Shown: positions 12,275 through 23,820 of the stretch, one piece after another
How the letters are laid out: each line of letters opens with the position of its first letter
Position numbering within the stretch: the first letter of the stretch is position 1
NCBI RefSeq assembly: GCF_007565055.1
Contig: NC_044554.1
Coordinates: 137,577,463 to 137,641,462 of the forward strand
DNA: 64,000 bases
Source: Rhinopithecus roxellana
Lineage: Eukaryota; Chordata; Mammalia; Primates; Cercopithecidae
Reading direction: 5' to 3'
The notes under the pieces: model-generated
Told to the model about the DNA's origin: nothing
Seen by the model: the letters and a program-made list of their open reading frames with translations, nothing else
The model's database searches: none
Made by a program: the position numbers and the translations under genes

Positions 12275-12382
12275 AATCTCCTTAAATGCCCTCTCTCCAA
12301 GTACAGTCACATTCTAGAGGTGATAGCGGATTAAAATCTGAACATATGAATTCTGAGGGGACACAATTCGACCCATAATAGA
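12275..12382 (-). mobile_element. MLT1-type MaLR LTR fragment, antisense
   Basis: 'ctccaagtacagtcacattc', then 'catatgaattctgagggg' and 'acacaattcgacccata', is the 5' end of an MLT1-class LTR in reverse orientation. It is the same portion that appears more completely at 45196-45882. Confidence 0.75.
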
Positions 12383-12650
12383 TGTCAAAGCAAAAATTGC
12401 AAATGTCAAGGGAAGGCTTTGATTAAATCTATTACAATACTGTAACAAGACAGAGTTCAGTCTGAGCTCAACTGTTCTGATACAAATGGCTGGAGAATTT
12501 TAAGAATTGCAGTGGGGTGTTTTAGGCCATTTGTGTTTGCTAACTGGCTTTGCACAACAAAAAATAAACTCCTATCTTCAGGACGGGAGGTAATTTTGCA
12601 ACTTGAAGCAAGAGGCCACTGAAGGAATGTCAAGTTGTTAGAGTGAATTG
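12383..12650. mobile_element. Old LTR-like fragment, related to 640-960
   Basis: Shares several blocks with 640-960, listed there. The copies have diverged strongly, so both are old. The family is not identified. Confidence 0.45.
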
Positions 12651-13345
12651 ACAGCGCTGGAATTATTTACACCATGAACAGGGCCCCTCCCTCCAAAATA
12701 AAACCACTTATCATCATGCTCTGCTTTTCGTTTGATAATATTTCAAAGCAATGCCATAAAAAGCAATCAGTTATATTTAGAAATAAATAAATACGTCTTC
12801 TCAGTGCCATCAAGGCAGTGATGACTTCAGGAAACCAAGAATTGCAGACATGAATTCAAAATATAGCTGTATGAAACAGAATTATCTTGAAGAAACCCAG
12901 GGTCACCATCAAGTTAAACCCTCGTAAAGAGTCAGGAAGAAAAGGAAAGAGGGAGACCAACGAGATAATTCCAAGGTACCTCTGTAAGGAAATTCAGGGT
13001 TCATTGAAAAGTAATTGGAAGGGACCAACAGACAAGTGACTACACAATCTTCTGAATGAAAAAATAGAATGATTGGTTTTCCTCAGAACTGTATCACTCC
13101 CAGAACAGGAAGAGCCCTGGAATGGTCTCAAGGAGTCTTATAGAGTCTATAGATAATTGTCAAACCAACCATCTATTGCCATACCACCCTGAACGTGCCA
13201 GATTTCATCTGATAATTGTTAAACAGAAGTGAACAACACCAAATCTCTCCTTACCTTTTTTGCAGTATCTTATAAGCCTTTATTGACAAAGGGCTATGTC
13301 AACAATTAGAGGAAATCCTGCCTGAAAAGAATCCTAGTTAACAAA
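12651..13345. other. Unique sequence, no gene seen
   Basis: No recognisable exon, RNA or repeat. Confidence 0.5.
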
Positions 13346-13349
13346 TCAA

Positions 13350-13775
13350 TTTAAATAATCATATTTCTAAAATGCAAATTGACTCATTTCTCTCTCCATT
13401 AAAACCATTTGATGGTTTTCCATTGTCCGTTGAGTGAATTTCAAAATTCTTAGCAGAGTTTATCAGGCAGTTTGTACACTGATACTTCCAACTCTTCATA
13501 CATTGCAAGTTGTAGCCACATATCTTTTCCTTAGCCTCCAACATACATCCTCATTCCCCACACTAGACTAGATTAGCAGATCCTACATGTGTTCACAGAG
13601 CACAGTAAATGTTCCAATCACACAGCCCAAATCACCCTGAATCATAAATCTACATCCCTTAAAGGATCATAAACTGATCCAAGACAGTGTTAATTTTATT
13701 CAACATTTACCCCATGCATTGTGCACAGATGTACAGAAAATATTTGTAATAAATAAATGGATGAATATTTAAGGA
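13350..13775 (+). mobile_element. L2 LINE relic, sense
   Basis: 'aaaaccatttgatggttttc' followed by 'cattgtccgttgagtgaatt' and 'aaattcttagcagag' follows the L2 3' region (aaaccattcaatggcttcccattgcc...aaactccttagcatgg). The end 'aataaataaatggatgaata' resembles the L2 tail. The middle is too decayed to trace with certainty. The 61-codon minus ORF at 13359-13544 is a chance reading of this relic. Confidence 0.65.
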
Positions 13776-15370
13776 GAATTTATTGCCTCCAGGAGAAGAA
13801 AAACTAGTTCTTAGTAACAGAAGGATAATAATTTCTCTAACATTTGTTCTGAATAGGTTATGAAGAAAATGTTATATATGCCACTTAGAAGGTTCCCAGA
13901 GATCCTTACATAGCTAATACAGTTTAAGGCCCACTTTGCTTTTCTCTGGAAACTCTGCCATTCAAATAAAAATCGCTCTATGCTTTGGTCAAAATCAATT
14001 GCTGCCATCTCAGATTAGCCTTCCAATCATTTCCTTTGTTCTTATTCAAAGAAACCCTGAGCAAAGGATCAGTTAAGTTTAATGAAAATAGCACTAAATT
14101 AGATATAGTGTTTATTATCATTTAACTCTCTTATGAAAAATGTGTGTATGTATTAATTCATATATACATGTATATATATACATGTATATATGAATTCACA
14201 ACACAAATGAAAAGCAACATAAAACAAATAAAAAAGATTTTAAATTAAAAACAAGATGAAATGCAGCCTTTTCTCATTTTTGAGTGGACTGATTTACCCA
14301 ATCAATTCCCTTCATCATCCACCTCTCCCCACCAAATCATAAAACACACCATTCTGCCTAGTCTGACCAAGCAATTTTCTTTATTGATATACAAAAAGAA
14401 AAAACCCTGTGGCTAAATCTACACACTCCAGTCAAGGATCATTTTTCTTGAGAATGACCCAACACTTGGTTCTGCATAAATTTGCCTAGCAGGCAGTTCC
14501 ATATGTAGTTTTTAATCGTGTGAATGTCTATTACCAGACATCTGTTTTAAACCTATTTTCTTTATTGTACTTACTGCATCTAATTGCATTATTTTGGTAA
14601 ACAGAAGAAAAAAAGTAATTCAAAATGACATCTATCTGAATCAGTCCCAAGCTAATTAGGTTTTTTTCCTCTCCAAAAGATGCAAAAACAGATGTTTTTG
14701 TTCCTCTGCCCGATACTGCATATCGTTTTATTATGGAATCAATTTGTTTACTCTTTTCTGTTTTCTGCTTTTAACTGATATTACCATTTGCAATCTTATA
14801 CGGAATTGGTCTTAAAACATTTTCTCTTGCAATGTTAGTTACTTACTTTCAGATCTGATATCTTTTAATGTGGAAATAAGAAGACGCAGAAATGCCTCCC
14901 ATTCAATAGACCTAGCATTTGCAGAGAAAGGACTTAAGATTATGTAGTGAAATCTCTGACAAAATTAACCTTATGGCATCATATTACTTCTGAAACTTTG
15001 TTTTCTCATCTGTAAGATAAAAAAAAGTGATATCTCAATTCTCCAAGTTCAAGCTTAAGACCCTGGCTTTTACACATTATTGTGAGTGTTAAAAGACAAC
15101 GAAGCCTGAAAAAGCAAAAGGACAGTTAGAACAGCTGGTGGAAAGCAAGAATAGATGACTGCCACAAAGTCAGAAGAAAATAGTTAAATAATAATAATTA
15201 AAAAAGGTTGTCAAGAGTGTCAAGTGATAATCGTAATTTTTTTCACTTACATAGTGTTTTTAAGTTTCCAAATACTTTTTCATATATTATAATGTATTAC
15301 CAGTGACAATCCTGTGATGAAGCAAGACTGAGATCGGTTTTCGTTTTTAATGAATGTCTTAATCTCTTGC
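13776..15370. other. Unique AT-rich sequence, no gene seen
   Basis: Contains a 42-bp palindrome (listed separately). The stretch 14985-15035 ('ctgaaactttgttttctcat' then 'ctgtaagataaa') has the flavour of a MIR core but is too short to call. Confidence 0.5.
14155..14196. repeat. Perfect 42-bp palindrome, TA/CATG-rich
   Basis: The 42 bases read identically on both strands, with 'aattca' at one end, 'tgaatt' at the other and the dyad axis between 14175 and 14176. Two 'catgta/tacatg' blocks sit inside. The arms abut without a spacer, so a cruciform or long hairpin is possible. It looks like an inverted expansion of an alternating pyrimidine-purine microsatellite. Confidence 0.95.
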
Positions 15371-15768
15371 ATTGTTATAAAGGAATACCTGAGGTTGGAA
15401 AATTTGTAAAGAAAAGAGGTTTATTCGGCTCAAGATTCTGCAAGCTGTACAAGAAGCATAATGCCAGTGTCTGCTTCTGATGAGAGCTCCAGGAAGCGTC
15501 CAAAAATGGCAGAAGGCAAAGAGAGGCTGGCATATCACATAGCAGCGGAAAAATGGAGAGGCAGAGCAGGTGCCAGGCTCTTTTTAACAACCAGATCTTG
15601 CAGGAATTAAGAGTGAGAACTCACTCAATCCCATGAGAAGAACACCAAGCCATTTGTGAGGGACCCACCCCCATGACTCCAGCACCTCCCAGCAGGCCCC
15701 ACCTCCAACATGAGGATCAAATTTCAACACAAAATGTGGAGGGGGCAAATATTCAGACTCTATCAATG
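15371..15768 (-). mobile_element. MST/MLT1-type MaLR LTR, antisense
   Basis: In reverse orientation it shows 'gaaaagaggtttattcggct', 'ctgcaagctgtacaagaagc', 'gagtgagaactcactca', 'gggacccacccccatgac' and 'cccacctccaacatgaggat', all MaLR LTR blocks in the expected antisense order. The minus ORFs here are shadows of the LTR. Confidence 0.85.
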
Positions 15769-15874
15769 GATTAAAAAACTGAGGTTAAGGAATATTAGAA
15801 AAGTCAAAGAGAAAAACATGAAAACAGGAAAATCTAAATCATAGAAATACTTTACATCTGCAGTTATGACTGTT

Positions 15875-16092
15875 ATATACACAGATTCTGATCTGCACTG
15901 CTGGGGTTCAAATCTCAGACCACTAGGTATTTTGACTTCTTGACTGCCCTATACCTCAGGATGCTCACCTATAAAGTACAAATCCTGACAAAATTTACCT
16001 TAATTATTTGCAGTAAGAACTAGTTAGATACTTATAAAGCACTATGACAATTTCCTTGCATTCAATAAACGTTAGCTGCTATTATTACAGTC
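15875..16092 (+). mobile_element. MIR SINE, sense
   Basis: The MIR pattern is visible in order: 'ctggggttcaaatctcagac', a 'ctcaggatgctcacctataa' block, 'tacttataaagcac' and 'caataaacgttagctgctat' followed by 'tatta'. The length and order fit a nearly full-length MIR. Confidence 0.8.
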
Positions 16093-16870
16093 ACTAAAGT
16101 GAAAATCCAGCCACAGCTTCACTGCCTCAGGTTACCTTCTCTCTGTGGGCTCCGGAGGAGCTGAGAAGCAAGGGGCATGTGTCAAGGGAACCCTCAATGA
16201 GGAGTGACCAAGCAGCCACCTAAGGAAGCAGATTACTACAAGGTCTAGGGCCTCACTCCCTTCCACAAATGCTGAGCATGCTTAACTCCTGGCCTAGGCA
16301 GTCTCCTCAAAGAACAGTATATAAGGATATTCCCACTTACAAAGACTTTATATTACTCTATTAGGGACTTTTGTTTGAAGACAGTGTTATGGAAAGTCAT
16401 AATATGTGAATTTAACTCTAGTCTAAGAAATTGTACAAGTGTAAGCATGTAAGTTAATTACCTTTTATGTTGAAGACACAATTAACTTATGTAGTAACAT
16501 CTGGTGGGCCTATTTGCTTTTTCAAATTAAGATAATTAGAACTGACAAAGTACCTTCATTACAATTTCTCTGTCTCATCACCACCCTCCCCTTAGATTAT
16601 TTGCAAGTTTGTTTTTTGTTGTGACAGGGTTTTTTCTTTCATTTTTACTCAAGATCATTCAATTTGTTTTATTTTAAACTTTAGGAGCTGTAATTACTAT
16701 TATGAAACTGTTCATAATACAAATATATATTATGTTGAAAAAAGTCATAATATGAAAGTATACATAATTTAAGCAGTCAGTACTTCTGATAATTAACATT
16801 ATTACATAGTATTCATGAAATCTGATGAAAGACAAGTTTCTCCAAAACTTCTTAACATTCACTCTAGTAT
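16093..16870. other. Unique sequence, no gene seen
   Basis: No recognisable features. A mildly GC-richer patch at 16110-16320 shows no exon structure. Confidence 0.5.
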
Positions 16871-16879
16871 TCTCAATTC

Positions 16880-16955
16880 TTAAAAAAGGATCTAATATAC
16901 AGTAGCCACTCAGTGAATATTTGTGTCATGAAAGAATGAATGAATGAGTCAACTA
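16880..16955 (+). mobile_element. L2 3'-end relic (possible)
   Basis: 'agccactcagtgaatatttg' and 'gaatgaatgaatgagt' resemble the L2 tail (..gcgctcaataaatatttgttgaatgaatga). Confidence 0.5.
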
Positions 16956-17234
16956 TATGGAATTTTATAATGCTATATATTTACTAGAGTATAATTATGA
17001 TGCCTTTATTTTAGAAATTCTATTTACTACTATTTTAGCTCATGAAACTGTTAAATTTATTCATACATTTATCTTCTTTACATCATGTGCTTTTCATCTT
17101 GCACATCCTAAATTTAATACTAGACAAAATATTTGCACATACAAAACTCTATTATTTTATTTTTTATTATAAGGATTACTCATACTAACATTTTTTAATG
17201 ATTTTTTTAAACCAACCCTTTGTAACTGATGTAA

Positions 17235-17385
17235 TACCAAGGACATTAGTAGTCAGAATACTTGAGTACTCATTCCAACCCTTAAAAAAAAAGTCGCTTG
17301 ATTTTTCTGTGCCTAAATCTCTTAATCTACACAGTGTAAATAATCATAAACTTATTTTTCTTAGCTCAGGGTACTGATCTGAAAA
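17235..17385 (+). mobile_element. MIR relic (possible)
   Basis: 'gtcgcttgatttttctgtgc' then 'ctaaatctcttaatcta' parallels the MIR block 'gtcacttaacctctctgtgcctcagtttcc'. It is decayed. Confidence 0.45.
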
Positions 17386-17477
17386 TCAAATTATTTCTTA
17401 ATAAAAAGTGAATTAAAATAATCAAATTAGAATGGACTCTAATGTATTTAAGAACTTTATTCTATTTATTCAGGATG

Positions 17478-17950
17478 TAGCAGACAGAAGGTACCACCCC
17501 CAAATATGACTGCAGAAGACCAGAATATGCTGCCCCAAAATATGCTTCTTTAGTATAACGATTATTTTGAGATTATTATTTTGAGAAAGAGAAGACACAG
17601 GAGAAGCTCTGAAAACAGAGAAGTTACTCTTTGAAAGGAAAATTCACATTTACAAAGGAAATCTCCAACTTAAATTTGCATAACAAACCTTATTCTTATT
17701 TACCATACTTTTCCTGGTTGCCTTTCCGTAACTCATGTCTCACACCCTTTTTGCTTGTTTTTAGCTGAAGATTATATTTAAGCCTGAATTCTAAGCTTCT
17801 TTTAGTTACTCATTTCCCTGCATATTTTCTATGTGTATATGAGATATACATGTTAATAAATGTCTATTTTTCTCTTATAATCTGTCTTTTGTCATAGGGT
17901 CCCCATTCAAGAACATGGAAGGATAGAGGAAAAATTATTTTTCTTCTCCT
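17478..17950 (+). mobile_element. Old LTR, sense, family unassigned
   Basis: A plausible LTR with an AATAAA polyadenylation signal ('gttaataaatgtc') near 17852, followed by 'tctgtcttttgtcatagggt' and 'ccccattcaagaac', which look like an R-U5/internal boundary. The block 'ccaaaatatgcttctttagt' upstream looks like LTR U3. No TG...CA ends with target duplication can be fixed by eye. Confidence 0.5.
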
Positions 17951-18054
17951 ACAAAATAAAAGGACAAAATATTTTAATTATAATACTTAAAAATCTTATT
18001 AAGGTACAATTTTTCTTTAGGTATTGGAAAACTTATGTGGTAAATATATGGTAT

Positions 18055-18530
18055 TGTTAGCCTAAAAGAAACAAGCTGAGACAAAGTTAATGTAATTAGA
18101 GAGTTCATTGGGCCAAGCTTGAGGATAGATTCAAATTGGGTCAACCCAAGAGCATAGATTCAAGTTTCCCTGAATATATACTCCAATTAGTAGCAGTTAC
18201 AAGTACACTTTTAAAGTCTAAAAGGAGGGGACAGGAAGTGGGTTGATAGAAAGTTGTTTGTTAGGACCTCTCACCAGTTGACAAAAATCACATTGATTAG
18301 TGATTGGCTGGATATTGTTTAGCTATAGAACCTGAGTAACAGTATCCTGTGTGGCATTATTAGGTTAATTTATAGCTACTTGTGACAATAGCAAGCACTT
18401 TCAGGATCAGGAAATGAATACAGAGCTCAAAGGAGGGAGTAGGATGTGGCCACTGTCTCACTTTAGCATCTCTCTGGGCCTGATATTTAAAAGGATTTGC
18501 ATTCATCAGACAAAAGTTATGTTGTTTACT
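18055..18530. mobile_element. ERV LTR-like copy A (pair with 24308-24745)
   Basis: Begins 'tgttagcctaaaag' and shares a long colinear set of blocks with 24308-24745: 'gagttcatt(t)gggccaagctt', 'ctgaatata(t/c)actccaatta', 'gcagttaca', 'attattaggtta(a/g)tttatagcta', 'tctctctgggcctga' and 'ttaaaagga'. Both copies point the same way. The spacing is about 6.25 kb, compatible with the two LTRs of one provirus or with two solo copies. Divergence is large (I estimate a quarter or more), so any provirus is ancient. The orientation is not certain. Confidence 0.6.
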
Positions 18531-21500
18531 AATTTCTCCTTTTTGATCAAAAATCTTTTTTATTAAAAACACTAATGATCAAAATTTGACTGTCAAGTGT
18601 CCCTTATTGCCAATAAACCTCATTTCCAGGTAGTCCTGTCAAAATCACTAATCTATGATTGCTGTCATTTACTAAATCTTACCTGGTCTTCAAAGTACCA
18701 TGAATTTAGTTTTTTCAGAAGTAAAATAATGAGATATAAATAGCATTAATAAGTTAAATAGTAGAAATATAATGCAAACATTGATTACAATTAAAAGAGA
18801 CTTTGTATGTCAGAATAGGGAAAAAAATACTCCGTTGGGGAGTCAACTAAAATCATCATGAAGAAAATTAAATCCATATTCTTCTTTAGAGATGTCTTGT
18901 AGCCCTGAAGTAAGTCAAGGTAAAGTCCAAATGTAGGTAAATAATAAAGCTCAAAAACAATGGACAAGACTAGACTCTAATAACAGGTGTATGAGTTTCT
19001 TCTGAAATACAATGTTTTCTTCCTCCAGCTCTCTATTTTTTCCAAAGATAAATCTTAGTAGGATGGATTTATTTGCAATGTAATGTTTAGTCCTCTTATA
19101 CTTGGCCTGATTATTTGCATTAAGTGCAACAAGAATAGTGAATGGCCATATAATCCCTTTTAAATTGGCTTTGATAGAATTTTTACATAAGGAACATCTG
19201 ATTTGACTTTTAAAAGTCTTGAGGCTATTCAAGCCAAAGATTTGCCATAAGACTGTCTATAATAACTGTATAAATTGGGAGAATTCCTCTCTCCTCTAGG
19301 TCCCAAAATAACTTGAGATTCCTAGGCCTGTCAGAAAGTGACATTCTTTACTTACCACAAGGATAGAAACCTTGTAAAAGAACTATGTATTATTAGACAA
19401 GGTACCAGTCCAGTATTTCCAAGGGGTTTTTTGTCAGCTCTACAAAGTTGATTTTAATTCATCAAAGTATTCTGGTAATATCCAAAATTATGCCATCCCA
19501 GTCAAAACCTTGGTTAAAATAACCAGTTATCTAATTGTGTCCTGTGGCAAAAGAAAACAGATTTTTATTGAACTTATGCAAACAACTATATTGCCATAAA
19601 TTAAGAATATACATGAATAGTTTTCAAATCATGAAGAATCTGGTAGAGAAGGGCAAGTGTTTTAGTTTTCCTCACAAAAGTATACTTTACTCAATTGCTA
19701 TAAGCTATAAATGGCTCACAAGGAAGAAAAAAATGTTGACCCTGGAAAACAACACATAAAAAGGACCAACAATATTTCAACCAAAAGTCACACAAAAGTA
19801 TTTAAGTCCTAAAATTATTAGTTTAGTCCCATGTAAGGAATTCCTGTTCTGCTTGATGTTAAGAATCCTTTTGAACATATCAGCTTTTTTTTATTAGAAT
19901 CCTATAGTTTTTCTACCTACTTCATCAGTATGATCTCCAAAATTATCAAAAACCTCTATTGAAGAGCATTTACTAGAGTCTTTTCCATAAATGTTTTTAA
20001 AGAAGAAGCAAATTTTAAACTGCAGCAGATTATAAATCACTTTTTGCCAAAAATCAAAGTAAACTAATAATTGTGGATGACAATCTTACTAGAATAGCCA
20101 TGGTTAAAGACACAATTGACACTGGATGTTCTGTTACATACAACAATGTAACATAATAATCATAAAAATTTTCAGAATCTCATACAATTTTGGAACATAT
20201 ATTAGTAACACATGTATACAAATATAACCCTAAAATAGTTACAAATAATTTCATGTTTTATAATGTTTTCCATCAAATAAGCCTAATATGTCTCTCTTGG
20301 ACTTCCAGGGGCCCTAAACCTCCAAAAAGTTAGTTTGTGGTCAAAAGGACAAAATTTTGACTTTGGAAAATTTATCAAATATCAAAGTTTTAAAATACTT
20401 ACTGAAAATATGATCACAGGTCACTGTAAAATACTGGTGATTCATTTAGCCAAAGTGATAACTCAAAAAATTTTAAAAGCAAAAACCTTTACTATTTGAG
20501 AAAGAGAAGATGCACTTTCTCCAATTATCATAATACCTAATATTGACACCCTAAGGCAAACAAAATCTTTTACCCCTTCCACTTTTTTATGCAATTTACT
20601 CAGCAGGAAATAAAAAATCTTTTATTATCTCATGAATATTATGTGGAAAACCAAATTACATTTGTGTCACTATATTATTAATGCTAAAGCTAATTTTAAT
20701 AAAATTTTACAAACAAATCTATCCAATCTCCTCAATCAGCTTTGACCATACTGATAAGATTTCTAAAAACCTTTTATAAACTCTTGCAATTTCTATTAAA
20801 AAGCAGATCCTTTTTATTCTGACACAGAGGCCCAGGCTCTGGCCCTGCATCAGTGTACTTTTGATATTAATCATCAGTTTTTAGAAAGTCTAAATAACCC
20901 TCTTTTAATTTTAGCCAACTTAATCACACACAAAATTCCATTCAAAAAAACTGTCTTACACAAACCTTCCACAACTTGCTTAAACCTTCAGTTTTTGCCT
21001 ATCACTTTACCTTAGAGCAAAAATTTCCTTTCCTTTCCCCTCATTTTGAGTACATAAAGTTCTCTCCCACATAAAGGGAAATTTTCTCTCTCTTTTAAAC
21101 TTTCTCTACTTTTTACTTTATATGCTCTGTATATAGACATGTTTCTCTTATATCCAACAGTTTTAATCACATATACTAATTATAATTTTAACTCTTAGTA
21201 ACCCTTATTTTTAGTGAAAAATTTAGGAAGTAAGCAATTTTAAATTTTAATCATGTACTCGATGCAGTATCCAACACAAAGAACAGAGCTGTAAAGACAA
21301 TGTCTGAAAGATCTAATCCCTTCCAGCATGGCCAAGAGGCACAGCTGGGCCAGGAAGGATGGGGCCCGGGTGTTGTTTCCAGTCCTCACCATGTTTACTT
21401 GTCTAGACCCCAGAATTTGTGGCTTAAACCTGAAGACAAGCTCATAGTAAGATGTGTATAGGCTTTGGAGAACCTATACACAGAGTCAGCTTTTACAGGT

Positions 21501-22195
21501 TTAAGTCACAACTTAAGCAAATGTCAAAAGTACTATAGAAGCAATAGTTTTATGACCTTAAAATAGTTTAGAAACAGCCTAAAAGTGTCTGACTAGCAGA
21601 CTCAGGCAAAAAGGTCTAAAAATTTGAAGATGTCTTTATTTTACTATGTTAAAACTATTTTTTATTTACCAAAAATTACTAAAGTTACATGAACTTGAAA
21701 AGTATTTGGGCTGGTTATGTAATTTATGAGCATTCATCTTCAAGTTAATTTGCTAACATTTGTAGACAATATATATTGTCTACATATAAACATATACAGA
21801 CATACACATATATGTAGATACAACATATAACATATACACGTACTTGTGTATGTATCTGAAAGTCAAATGCAAAAGAGCTTAATGCAAAAGAGAATATAAC
21901 TTTAGACTTGAAGAATCTGCCCAGTTAACAATTGTTGGAGTTTTATGAGGAAAAACAGAGGTTTCTCCCAAAAAGAGGAGTCTCTGGAACCTTTTCTGAT
22001 TTCCTGAAGGGATCCCAGGCTGTTAGAAATTTTTTTAGGTTCCCTTATGTGGCATCAAGGGTGGTAAGAGGAAGGAGGGACTGACAGAAGTAAATGAAGA
22101 AACATACAGAAGGGACACATGTGGTTAACATGGGTTTAAGAATAGATAAATTCTGTAGACTGGTAAGTTTTTACAGAAGGAGAACACCACCCTTA
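18531..22195. other. Probable ERV interior or unique DNA, no intact ORF
   Basis: The sequence lies between the two LTR-like copies. Every reading frame is broken. The longest ORF, 18951-19232 minus (93 codons), is Lys/Leu/Glu-rich, and I see no retroviral motif in it that I can defend. 21340-21400 is a small GC-richer patch. Without a search I cannot say how much is retroviral. Confidence 0.4.
21761..21784. repeat. Perfect 24-bp palindrome
   Basis: 'tgtagacaatat' is followed immediately by its exact reverse complement. It sits at the start of a TA/CA-rich stretch running to about 21855. Confidence 0.9.
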
Positions 22196-22275
22196 AAAAG
22201 ATATATATGTATTTATACATATGGTTATATATATGTGTTTATATATGTATGTGTATATATATATGTATATCCTAA
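22196..22275. repeat. TA/TG-rich microsatellite
   Basis: Irregular tatatg/tatata units. The 64-codon ORF through it (Tyr/Ile/Val) is an artefact. Confidence 0.85.
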
Positions 22276-22767
22276 ATATCAGTTTTAATTAAGTTACATT
22301 TGAGTATAGAACTCTTAAAAACATCCTTTTAAATTTCTTATTATCAGATTTTAGCTGGGACAGTCGGTATTTCAGGATTTTGAACTTTTTTAACTGAAGT
22401 ACATTCCCAAGTGAAACTAGTAAGACTTAACCAAGGTTACAACTTAACCAAGAATACATGAGGTGTCTTCAAAGAGGTGGAAAGCAGTGCACATGGAATC
22501 CAGAACTACCTCAAAGAAAGCACAAAGAAAGGAATGTTTTGCTAGCCACAGATGAAGCACAATCCACATTTCTGTCTGGTCATATTTTTTAGGGTCTTAG
22601 CTTTTGAACTGACCATCTACACATAAAAGCCCAAAAGCTTCATGTGCCCCCGACTAATGAAAGGAGACAGGAAATCAAAAGCTGTCCATGGAAGGGAAAA
22701 GGATCAATAACAAATGAGCACCCCCAAAAGTCAAAAGTGATGCAAATGTCAAGTCAAGAGAGACTGA

Positions 22768-22840
22768 TTCCCTGACCAGGAATTGAACCCGGGTCATGTG
22801 ATGAAAGCATAGAATTTTAACTAGTGAACTACAATGTGGA
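22768..22840 (-). pseudogene. tRNA-Glu(UUC)-like pseudogene
   Basis: On the minus strand about 73 nt align end to end with nuclear tRNA-Glu. The 3' half is nearly canonical: 'cccgggttcaattcctggtc' and then 'aggga' form the T-arm (B box GGTTCAATTCC with one change from GGTTCGATTCC) and the acceptor 3' strand. The anticodon loop contains 'ctttcat', giving anticodon TTC. The 5' half is decayed: the acceptor 5' strand 'tccacat' no longer pairs with 'tcaggga', and the A-box/D-arm ('ttcactagttaaaa') has lost the conserved GG. No CCA and no poly(A) follow it. A functional gene is unlikely; a tRNA-derived pseudogene is the best reading. The similarity extends over the whole tRNA, which argues against an 18-nt retroviral primer-binding site. 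Confidence 0.7.
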
Positions 22841-23807
22841 GGCAGCCTTCATTGTTAATCCTATAGGAGAGCTAAAGCAGGTAGTTTGAGCTTACAAAAG
22901 ATTTTAACTTTTTTCAGAGCTGATCTCAGCTGGAATGCTGCTAGCTAATTCCCCTGATATTGGCATTTGAACATCAGTGTCAGTCATTACTCCTGATTGG
23001 AAAAAAAGTTGTTGGATATGCATTTTTATAATCTCAGTGGTTTTAATTTTATTCATTTCCCCATTTTGACTATTAATCTTTTAATTACCTGTTTTATTGC
23101 CCTAAGCAATTGTCAGTAACAAAGATATATTTTGGAGTCTCTGCTTATTCATTGAGTAGTCTTTTTAATTGAGCAAAGAACAGTTCGAGAATCAGGTGGT
23201 CCCCAGAACCAGAAGAATTCATAGTGTCTCTGGGAATGCCACAATAGGAATTTCAGGGAGAGGGGTCAAAGACCTGCAGAGTTTCCTCAGGTGGTGGTGA
23301 TAGATATCTTTAACTCCTGAATGGAGGTAAATTTCTCAGAATTTCTTTTAGAAGCATTTTAGGTACCATTGGAAGTAAGTCTCCTATTTGGTTCTAAAAC
23401 TAGCTTTTTCTAATGGTGCAAGCAAATCAGTTATTTTAAGTATTTTTAAAATTTCCATTTTTTGTCATTGTGTTTATGACAATCCCAGGTTAGATGTGTC
23501 CACACTCTGAGGTATATATAAGAGATGGCATAAGTGTTACACATAAAACCAGCTGATGTTTAATAGGAGTTGGTTACAAATGAAAAATCAAGTCTTAACT
23601 TCAACAATACAAAAGCAGATGCATTTTCTAAAGTATCCTATGTAAAATGAGACCACCAGTGCCTAACTGTCAATTCTGTGACCCAAGCCTCCACTGAGAG
23701 ACAACAGTGGAAAAACTTTGACTTGAACCAGACCACGAGATAGAGGTAGAAAAAAGGCAGCTCTTTGCAGAGCTCTTTACCCTGTTCTACCCAAAGACAG
23801 AGACTAC
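22841..23807. other. Unclassified sequence between tRNA-like locus and AluYR
   Basis: Possibly ERV-derived. The 19-mer 'gcatttttataatctcagt' near 23020-23040 recurs near 25725-25743, and 'atttcaggga' contexts recur near 23250 and 25783. This hints at a second repeated unit that I cannot name. Confidence 0.35.
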
Positions 23808-23820
23808 AACACTCACTCTT

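Noticed and set aside
18951..19232. Possible ERV envelope relic on the minus strand
   Set aside because: No signal, fusion, cysteine or immunosuppressive-domain motif that I can point to; only a Lys/Glu/Leu-rich chance-length ORF.
22751..22800. Retroviral primer-binding site using tRNA-Glu
   Set aside because: Similarity extends over the whole tRNA rather than about 18 nt, and it is not next to either LTR-like copy.
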